The notes beneath the pieces were generated by a model that had not been told where the DNA came from, did not search any database, and saw only the letters and a list, made by a program, of their open reading frames with translations. From Paenibacillus odorifer (GTDB taxonomy: Bacteria; Bacillota; Bacilli; Paenibacillales; Paenibacillaceae), in contig NZ_CP009428.1 of the NCBI RefSeq assembly GCF_000758725.1, forward strand, positions 1,488,001 through 1,552,000: a stretch of 64,000 nt of DNA. Reading direction: 5' to 3'. Made by a program: the position numbers and the translations under genes. Positions 58,701 through 64,000 of the stretch are shown here, one piece after another (positions within the stretch are counted from its first letter, which is position 1; each line of letters begins with the position of its first letter).

Positions 58701-60018
58701 TTTGAATATGGTTGATAAAAAAAATCGCTTAAATAATTTAGTCTCTAATTTCTGCTATAAAATTTGGAATGATCAGCTGGCTCAAGGTATGTTAGAACGC
58801 ACTCGCTTGGATGATATCAACCCTGATAAAATGGAGCGGTTACTATGTGTCCTCCTGAAAAAGAACGACGAGCAAACTCTTCTTTATACTCATTCATTGT
58901 TACAGTTACCATTACCAACTGAAAAAAAACTAAGAAATAGATGTGTCATTGCTGCTAGAAGACTCATGACGCATTCTTGGGATGGTGGTTGGAAAACTGT
59001 ATGGGCATGTTTGGAAAACGATATTGCTTTTGGAAATGAAGTTATTCAATCATTCGCTTCGATTCATCGAGACAATTTATATATAGGAGATTTTATTCGT
59101 AATGACCAACTTCTCCCTGAACATTTAGGCCAGTTTTTGCTATGGTTAGAACAACACTGTAAAATCTCCGAAAACGATGGAGAGTATTGCTTCTATAATG
59201 AATTGAAATATAAAGTAGAGGAATGGAGAGAAACTGTGTTGCGATGTTTACGAGACAGGAAAACGAAATCTGCTTATGACGAATTAAAAAAGCTGGCTGA
59301 ACAAATGTCTGAATGTGAAGAAGTGGTACGGGTATGGAGTTATGTTCGAAATGATTACCTACGTATGACTTGGGAGCCACCTAAACCTGCTATGATAAGT
59401 GCTTTACTTCAAAACAGTGAAGTCAGATTAGTATCGAGTGGCCAAATGTTAATGGACATAGTTATAGAATCACTAAACAGGTTAGATGAAAAACTACAAG
59501 GTACGCCACAATATGCCCGATACTTATGGGATAAACAAAATGATGGATCCTTTCGCCATATAGATGAAAATGACTTTTCAAATTTTGTGCATCAGCACTT
59601 GATAGAAGACCTTAAAAATAGAGGGATTATCTCTAACCGTGAGGTGGAAATTCGTCGTGGTTACGGAGGCGGAAAAGGGGAACGTCCGGATATTATTATT
59701 CAAGCTGTTTCAAAAGGGGGCACCCATGATGGATATGATACGATTACAATCATTGTTGAGGTGAAAGGCTGTTGGCATATTGATGTTGATACCGCCATGA
59801 ATGACCAGCTTTTGAAGCAGTATTTGCAGGATAATAAAGAATGCCAAATAGGTTTATATTTAGTCGGATGGTTTTATTGTCCTCAGTGGAAAACATCTAA
59901 AGAAAGCTTACAAGATTCAAGAAAGCGATTTGAAGCCCAAGCGGAGCAACTCACCAATGGTACGAAAGGCAAAAAAGTTCTAAAGTCTTACGTATTGAAT
60001 GCGGCGCTTCGAATTTGA
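55792..60018 (+). CDS. NACHT-type NTPase with C-terminal PD-(D/E)xK nuclease, putative defence protein
   Basis: The 1,408-aa protein has Walker A GEPGSGKS (123-130), NACHT-type Walker B YIDSFDE (188-194), a sensor Arg in LACRTG, and the closing NACHT element SHLTFAEYL (414-422). A helical region of about 800 residues follows, without clear repeats. The C-terminal domain has D1300 (ERPD) and E1323-V-K1325, then NDQLLKQYLQ, which fits a PD-(D/E)xK nuclease fold. I infer a STAND-like sensor that unleashes DNA cleavage, as in antiphage NTPases. ATG 55792 has AGGAAGAG; ATG 55999 removes 69 doubtful residues. The DNA is AT-rich and the gene sits between two sigK copies. Confidence 0.75.
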   Translation: MKLLGVWYKYCNGRELRYGSGRRSLILNEEKYCYNHLVEVSLPNITLTLTYQLSIINKERKTNDMNGDHMKKKFEWQRCWYPLGDPVQVDSYGFLNNQDSQQKELSAIPLTDLTEKECLILLGEPGSGKSYTLQQTFDSECTNLAQKSEDIQFIDLRHISSREVLEKELFDQDYFRLWISGSHRLTLYIDSFDESLMQFESLVDVWVKHLQKYQTHISRLKLRLACRTGVWIDDLCHSLETLWTKNKFSIYNLAPLSKNDVIQALHQSGIEPTSFLEEAKLKRISSFLAKPVTLNFILESYHNAEQKLPESQLEIYEHGCRLYCSEINRERSRKRSIADKSNEEQKYEIASQIAVLMLTTNRSLVNINTTVTQSNELGLQEIRTAFPTIEKKMLEETLRTGLFTLVNGRRFQWSHLTFAEYLGTTYLSKKVSIKQLANILFHPEMREMLIPQLNSVAAWLAGMNEEMFDLILKYDYQVLFLCDFTRISFTQKRKLIDSLLKNKNSRVNFTHYIDYRKYSLLNHPSIEDQLRHFLMNGLNEEHSLQIAIAIAVECNLTGLQNEYLRLIKDHWNQVQSNALEAFIKIADREGLRMLKEVLLKDSISDNHVYLHVIIRMKKEGILNVIEWLQLISRSSYLDREISFATDTIKVWISTLSQVELIKAIKWVICQYVKPVKSRNSSTISLISDLVLIHACPWLSDSEVKTEWIQLLNVRTFYIDMGITFTASKLSVQDQLDDSARRCLLEKIVSNKCLINVHEIKELANSLKNYENDAQWIRECIATTNDKKESARWKWLLNSLTKKNNNNSLKLKKTSVSIRAERLKPFIEAMNTKADSFEDNWIRFSQLKVVSRLDRILNDKAYEVYIFLCRDSNICNLLLNAAEAYLKLVLPSLDEWEKSLNSNRISAGSLALNILFSNSRERLNELPCEVWEAWLPGIIEPQLYITGYRDADLDLQQFVAQLHSTLTVQVFLNMVDKKNRLNNLVSNFCYKIWNDQLAQGMLERTRLDDINPDKMERLLCVLLKKNDEQTLLYTHSLLQLPLPTEKKLRNRCVIAARRLMTHSWDGGWKTVWACLENDIAFGNEVIQSFASIHRDNLYIGDFIRNDQLLPEHLGQFLLWLEQHCKISENDGEYCFYNELKYKVEEWRETVLRCLRDRKTKSAYDELKKLAEQMSECEEVVRVWSYVRNDYLRMTWEPPKPAMISALLQNSEVRLVSSGQMLMDIVIESLNRLDEKLQGTPQYARYLWDKQNDGSFRHIDENDFSNFVHQHLIEDLKNRGIISNREVEIRRGYGGGKGERPDIIIQAVSKGGTHDGYDTITIIVEVKGCWHIDVDTAMNDQLLKQYLQDNKECQIGLYLVGWFYCPQWKTSKESLQDSRKRFEAQAEQLTNGTKGKKVLKSYVLNAALRI

Positions 60019-60091
60019 AATTACACAAGAGTGAGAAAATTCGCTTAGAAATAGTGATAGTAGTACAGTTCTTAAATAAGGGGGACGTACA

Positions 60092-60210
60092 TTGAATATA
60101 TTAAATGCAAATGGATTCACTTAATGGTGGATAGCCTAGATTAATATTTACATATTGATAATGAAAGTTTCGAAGTAAAGAGACCAAAAATTAGGAACGA
60201 TTGAAAAAAG
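60092..60210 (+). pseudogene. Possible decayed small gene
   Basis: AAGGGGG precedes TTG 60092, but the frame stops after 10 codons. A shifted frame (from 60121) reads a plausible protein piece, LMVDSLD-stop-YLHIDNESFEVKRPKI, up to TGA 60201. This looks like a small gene with a frameshift and a nonsense change, or chance. No family is recognised. Confidence 0.2.
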
Positions 60211-60277
60211 TCAAATAAACTATCTAACATCGTAACTTATCGCGTTGTTTTTTACATCGCATCGTGTCCACAACCTC

Positions 60278-60291
60278 AAAAAATTCGATAA
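60278..60291 (+). repeat. Right copy of the 14-bp sequence shared by both sigK copies
   Basis: AAAAAATTCGATAA at the left edge of the sigK fragment. Upstream of it there is no similarity to sigK. Confidence 0.6.
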
Positions 60292-60772
60292 TATCGGCGA
60301 AGACATGGAGGATCTAATCTCCATCGGCACCATTGGCTTGATTAAAGCCATCGAGAGCTACCGCCCGAACAAAGGGACAAAGCTGGCCACTTTTGCTACC
60401 CGTTGTATCGAATACGAAATTCTGATGCACCTAAGATCCTTGAAGAAAACTCGTAAAGACGTTTCTCTCCACGATCCGATTGGGACAGACAAGGAAGGGA
60501 ATGAAATTACACTTATCGATATCCTTGGCTCCGAGGCTGATGATGTCATTAAAGAGGTCGATCTGAAGATTGAGAAGAGCAAGATATACCGTAACCTTGA
60601 TATTTTGGATGATCGGGAAAAGGAAGTTGTCGTGGGGCGGTTTGGATTGGATACAGGTGGAGAAGAGCGGACGCAGCGGGAGATTGCGAAGGAGCCTGGC
60701 ATCTCGCGGAGTTATGTGTCGCGGATAGATAAAAGGAAGCTGTATCATGAGTTTTATAAGGCGAAGCGGTGA
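60278..60772 (+). pseudogene. 5'-truncated, mutated copy of sigK
   Basis: From KKFDN on, the frame matches sigK almost throughout, but the first 65 or so codons, promoter and start signals are missing. Many third-position changes separate it from the intact gene, so it is not a very recent duplicate. Changes that damage function include AAR to ATR, IENE to IEYE, KELGIS to KEPGIS in the region 4 helix-turn-helix, and an in-frame loss of three codons (ALM) after RIDKR. It is probably the displaced 3' end of the original sigK. Confidence 0.85.
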
Positions 60773-60778
60773 GACTAC

Positions 60779-60807
60779 AGAGTCTGTCTACGGGCAGACT
60801 CTTTTTG
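60779..60807 (+). terminator. Terminator after the sigK fragment
   Basis: Perfect stem AGAGTCTG / CAGACTCT and five T. It could be the original sigK terminator. Confidence 0.75.
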
Positions 60808-61089
60808 TTGTCGAAATTAAGACGTATAGTTCAAAAAAAATATGTGAAAAGTAGGGTTCATATGTAAAATATTTGAATTTTAATGTTTGGATGATCTTAT
60901 TTGCGCAATTTATAAGGGGAAAGGTGGTTCGTAGGTTTTGAGAATAATTATTAAGGGAAGGCTCTTTTATGTAGAAAAATCAATAGTAACTTTCAATAAG
61001 GCTGTTAGGCTGCTGAAATTCTTAGCAGCCTAACAATAACGAATATCATTTATTCTAAAAATGTCATGGTTAAGTGTATGCTTATAATG
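60808..61089. other. Gene-free gap after the sigK fragment
   Basis: AT-rich with no gene. A perfect GTTAGGCTGCT / AGCAGCCTAAC hairpin lies at 61003-61034, 56 bp beyond the stop codon of the HD-domain gene; its T run is weak, so it is a possible terminator for the minus-strand pair. Confidence 0.5.
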
Positions 61090-62355
61090 TTACTTAAATA
61101 GAGAAAGCTGAATAAACTGACTCCAATTTTCAACTCTTTTCTCTAGAGACTCATGAATTTTGGGATAATGATCTTGAGAAAGCATCAGATGGAGTAGAGG
61201 TGATTCTGTCTCACCAAGAATTTTTTCAGCGAAAATAGATTCAGCCATACATTGATTGATTTTTTGCCAACTATCTATATGCTCTGAACCTGATAAGAAT
61301 CGATCCCAAATTTGTAGCTCATCACAAAGAACTTCCAAATAAAGTAAAGGATCCTGATTAAGGTTAAAAGTTACACCAGGTATATTATGATACGCTACAG
61401 CTCTGCATGCTGGGATCACATGTTTCATCAATGTTTGGGGATAGTAATGAAACATTGAGTTCATTTCCTTATATAACACAGGGCTAGACTCAGCTGCTTG
61501 ATTACTAAACCAGTACCAAATAGATGAATACTTTAATAGCATAAGTCCACTTGCTACACCATGATCAATTACTGGTTCTCCATTGTAACCAGTTTTGGCC
61601 ATTTTAAAGGCAAACTCAGTTAAATCTATTCCACTAATTGAATTTAACAATTGGAGTCCAGAATGGTAATTTGGAATCAATTCAGCTAACCAAGGTATAT
61701 TATCAAGCATTTCAATTAGATTGAGGGAGTTTTCTTGTTCTGCATGATTAGGTAATCCATATTTCTTTACGAAAGAATTCCATAACTTTTTGAATTCTGA
61801 AGCTCCTTCACTGCTTAGTTTTCCTGAAAACTGAAGTAATGAATCATAGTCAAACATTTTATCATATACTTTCCAAGATTTAATATTTATTCTCTTTTCA
61901 AAGTCATAGAACAAGTAACCTATATCATGAAGTAAAGATGAAAAAGTCCATTGGAAAATAAACATTTTAACTGGCTTGTTACTATCAATCGATTTGTTAA
62001 TCGCTTGCTTAAGTTCGGAAATATTATCATAGGCCCATATTCCAAGTAGAAATAAATATAAAGTATGAGCAGTATGATCAGATTGCTTTTTATAAGATAT
62101 AAGTCTTTTGACTTCTAACGTTGCTACTTCAGCGCGGATTGGAATAATATCAGAAAAGTCTGTTAAATCTAAAATAAGTTCGCATAAAAATTCAGCCCGT
62201 TGTAAACGTTCTATATCAGATCGACTAGAGAAAAAAGTGGTTAGATATTGATTTATGCCTGGTATTTTACCTCGTAGGTAACCCGCTGCTCCTCCTCCAT
62301 TTTGAAAATGATTAAGTAATAGAACATTAATGTTTTTATTAGTTGAAATCTCCAT
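61090..62355 (-). CDS. HD-domain protein partnered with an SMC-like ATPase
   Basis: The 421-aa protein has the residues of an HD-superfamily metal centre: H94 and H97 (DHTAH), H143-D144 (LLHDIGY), D264-H265 (VIDHG), H323 (AYHN) and D345 (LCDEL). HD proteins hydrolyse phosphodiesters or nucleotides. I cannot assign it to a named family. It has no signal or membrane segment. It follows the ATPase gene after 22 bp on the minus strand, so the pair is an operon. In a defence setting it could be the effector; this is inference. Confidence 0.7.
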   Translation of the reverse strand: MEISTNKNINVLLLNHFQNGGGAAGYLRGKIPGINQYLTTFFSSRSDIERLQRAEFLCELILDLTDFSDIIPIRAEVATLEVKRLISYKKQSDHTAHTLYLFLLGIWAYDNISELKQAINKSIDSNKPVKMFIFQWTFSSLLHDIGYLFYDFEKRINIKSWKVYDKMFDYDSLLQFSGKLSSEGASEFKKLWNSFVKKYGLPNHAEQENSLNLIEMLDNIPWLAELIPNYHSGLQLLNSISGIDLTEFAFKMAKTGYNGEPVIDHGVASGLMLLKYSSIWYWFSNQAAESSPVLYKEMNSMFHYYPQTLMKHVIPACRAVAYHNIPGVTFNLNQDPLLYLEVLCDELQIWDRFLSGSEHIDSWQKINQCMAESIFAEKILGETESPLLHLMLSQDHYPKIHESLEKRVENWSQFIQLSLFK

Positions 62356-62377
62356 AATAGTTCCTCCGCAACTTTCT

Positions 62378-64000
62378 CTATATAATTTGATGTCTTGCTT
62401 CTTCCTTAGAAGCAGAATACTTAAGTGCCTGAATTAAAACAGGTTCACCAGAATGACGAATAAAGTCAAAATGTGTGAAGTGTTCCTCAAAAAAACTAAA
62501 CTTTCTTCGGAATAAGTTAGCTACTTCAGGATTAGCAGTTGTGAAAAAAATTTGCCTGCCAGATAGAGTGAAATCACGCAGAAGATCTAACAAATTCATG
62601 AGGTGAAGATCATCCATATTAGCAACTGGCTCGTCCATGATTAGAAACTTAGGAGCATTTGGAGCAGCTAAGTGAACAGCGAACATGACAGAAAGTGCTA
62701 GAGAAGCACGTTGCCCTGATGACATTTGATAGGCTTTAATCCTTTTATTATCTGATTTTCTATAGAGAATTAATCCTTCTTTTTCAAGAGTTAAATTATC
62801 AAACTCTCTAGGAGCATGAAGGGATTTGAAAAAATTAGCAATTATATCAATATTACCTTTGATAAATAGTTCCGTAAAATCCTGAAGAGGTCTTAGTTTA
62901 TTCATTATCTCACATGCTTCTTTGCAACGTGTCAGTTGTTTGCGTACTAAATTTAATTCTCCCTGTGTCTTTTTAATATCTAATAGTATTTGATTCTTGA
63001 GCTGTTCATTTTGATTTCTTTTTAAAATAAGCTCGATTTGAATAATGACTTTCTCAATTTGTTTAGCCCAGGATCTTAAGTTAATATTTTCATCCAAGAC
63101 AAAATCATTGAATAAAATGTTCATGCTTTCGATGAATTTTTCTAATCTATGAATTTTTTTTCTTTGTTCATCAATATTCGAATCTATTTTATCAAAAGTA
63201 ATTTGTTGGATTATTCCTAGCAAATCAACAATTTGTTTTTGAATCCTTTCGCTTAGATTAATATTCTCCGATATTTTTTTATTTGTATTTCTTTGCAATG
63301 TAATAAGGTAGTTCTCAAAAGGAATAGATGAATTTTGACTAAGAAATTCTTGATATATAATATTATCTTTCTGGAACATATCAGCATTGATGATGGCTTC
63401 CAATGAATAGCCGGTCTCATCAAGTGCCTGAAGCTGGTTTTGAATAGTATTAGCTTGATTTTTCCATAACTCTTGATTTGAGGAAAAGTCATGGATTGCT
63501 TTTAACATTTCTTCTACCGTCTTAGCATTCATTTCAAACTCTAAATCCGAATAATTCATTAATTCTGTAAAGGCATCTTTTACCTGCTCAATATTATTCT
63601 TTACTTTATCATAAAGTATAATTTGGTAGTTAAATTGTCCAAGCTCTTTTTGTAATGATTCGAGTTCTTTTCTTAGGTTATTAAGTTCATTCTGGCCTTG
63701 TTCGCTTGCAGATACAGTAGAGTGTATTGCATCTGCTAACGAATTTGGATTACTGTGTTCGTGCGAACAGAGCGGGCAAATTGCAGAATGTGGATTAACA
63801 CTAAGAAATTCTTTTCCTAAGAACTGCAAACGAGAAAAAATCGTACTTATTTGATCCATGAGTTTTTCAAATGAGTCAATTTGATTTTTTATCTGAGAAA
63901 TTGAATTTTCTTTTTCTTTCACACTTTTTTCTAATTCTTTTAACTCATTTTCTGTTGGCAAAAATATATCAGTGTTTTTGAAAAAGAAAATTTGCTTAAA
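62378..64000 (-). CDS. SMC/Rad50-like ATPase with zinc-hook motif (N-terminus outside window)
   Basis: The frame is open to the right edge, so the N-terminal Walker A half lies outside. The visible 540 residues hold a coiled coil, a single CPLC (zinc-hook candidate, about 75 residues into the visible part), a second coiled coil of about 300 residues, and the C-terminal ABC half: signature MSSGQRASLAL, Walker B FLIMDEPVANMDD and the switch region FFTTANPEV. The hook makes it Rad50/RecN/LmuB-like rather than a true SMC. It is AT-rich and coupled to the HD-domain gene. Such ATPases serve as DNA sensors in several defence systems. Confidence 0.82.
   Translation of the reverse strand, partial: FKQIFFFKNTDIFLPTENELKELEKSVKEKENSISQIKNQIDSFEKLMDQISTIFSRLQFLGKEFLSVNPHSAICPLCSHEHSNPNSLADAIHSTVSASEQGQNELNNLRKELESLQKELGQFNYQIILYDKVKNNIEQVKDAFTELMNYSDLEFEMNAKTVEEMLKAIHDFSSNQELWKNQANTIQNQLQALDETGYSLEAIINADMFQKDNIIYQEFLSQNSSIPFENYLITLQRNTNKKISENINLSERIQKQIVDLLGIIQQITFDKIDSNIDEQRKKIHRLEKFIESMNILFNDFVLDENINLRSWAKQIEKVIIQIELILKRNQNEQLKNQILLDIKKTQGELNLVRKQLTRCKEACEIMNKLRPLQDFTELFIKGNIDIIANFFKSLHAPREFDNLTLEKEGLILYRKSDNKRIKAYQMSSGQRASLALSVMFAVHLAAPNAPKFLIMDEPVANMDDLHLMNLLDLLRDFTLSGRQIFFTTANPEVANLFRRKFSFFEEHFTHFDFIRHSGEPVLIQALKYSASKEEARHQII

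Noticed and set aside
60245..60277. Start codon and first residues of the second sigK copy
   Set aside because: No ribosome-binding site and no similarity to sigma-K before KKFDN; the frame is open by chance.
54959..60291. Classical skin element interrupting sigK
   Set aside because: The left sigK is complete and in frame, and no serine recombinase gene lies between the copies.

Overview
The window looks like a chromosomal segment of an endospore-forming, low-to-mid GC Gram-positive of the Paenibacillaceae, most likely Paenibacillus. Signs are YhaM, GerA-type germination genes, an uninterrupted sporulation sigma-K gene, two YesN/YesM two-component systems paired with sugar importers that lack their own ATPase, an SLH-anchored giant glycosidase, Gram-positive ribosome-binding sites throughout and nrdIEF. 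This assignment is from gene content only.

Layout. 1-7.3 kb is housekeeping and stress: the tail of an FMN-binding protein, YhaM exoribonuclease, a DnaQ-type exonuclease, a TerD-vWA protein, two adjacent alkylation-repair enzymes (AlkA-like and AlkD-like), a PspA/PspC pair and a zinc-ribbon protein. 7.5-7.75 kb holds four copies of a small palindrome. 7.8-12.1 kb is a split spore-germination locus: the GerB-type permease diverges from gerA-gerC and a small two-helix protein, with candidate sigma-G promoters facing away from each other. 12.1-22.2 kb is a galactoside-uptake operon (YesN, YesM, binding protein, two permeases, LacZ-type beta-galactosidase) with a CcpA-like site near its promoter. 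22.3-26.6 kb is a stand-alone lantibiotic-immunity module (ATPase, two permeases, response regulator, kinase) with no bacteriocin gene nearby. 26.8-29.5 kb has an SDR oxidoreductase, an orphan 119-aa protein with a possible 53-aa small ORF in front, and a zeta-like toxin with a small upstream partner. 29.6-33.05 kb is nrdIEF, reading leftward, with an NrdR-box candidate.

33.4-54.6 kb is a polysaccharide-utilisation locus: YesN/YesM regulators diverge from a binding protein and two permeases, followed by a 2,232-aa SLH-anchored GH59-like enzyme, an AraC regulator, and a cluster of two DUF2264 proteins, a heparinase II/III-family lyase and a GH88 unsaturated-uronyl hydrolase. The parts fit together as surface cleavage of a galactose- and uronate-containing glycan, import of oligosaccharides, and cytoplasmic removal of uronic acids. 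The importers carry no ATPase, so a shared MsmX-type ATPase elsewhere is implied.

54.7-64 kb is the most unusual part. A complete sigK gene is followed by AT-rich DNA coding for a 1,408-aa NACHT-type NTPase with a C-terminal PD-(D/E)xK nuclease signature, and then by a second, 5'-truncated and mutated copy of sigK in the same orientation. The two copies align from a shared 14-bp sequence, which suggests that a 5.3-kb element inserted in sigK and restored the gene with its own 3' part. Beyond the fragment, on the minus strand, lies an AT-rich pair: an SMC/Rad50-like ATPase with a zinc-hook CxxC (cut by the window edge) and an HD-domain protein. I read 55.5-64 kb as a probable antiphage-defence island anchored at sigK; this is inference from architecture and context.
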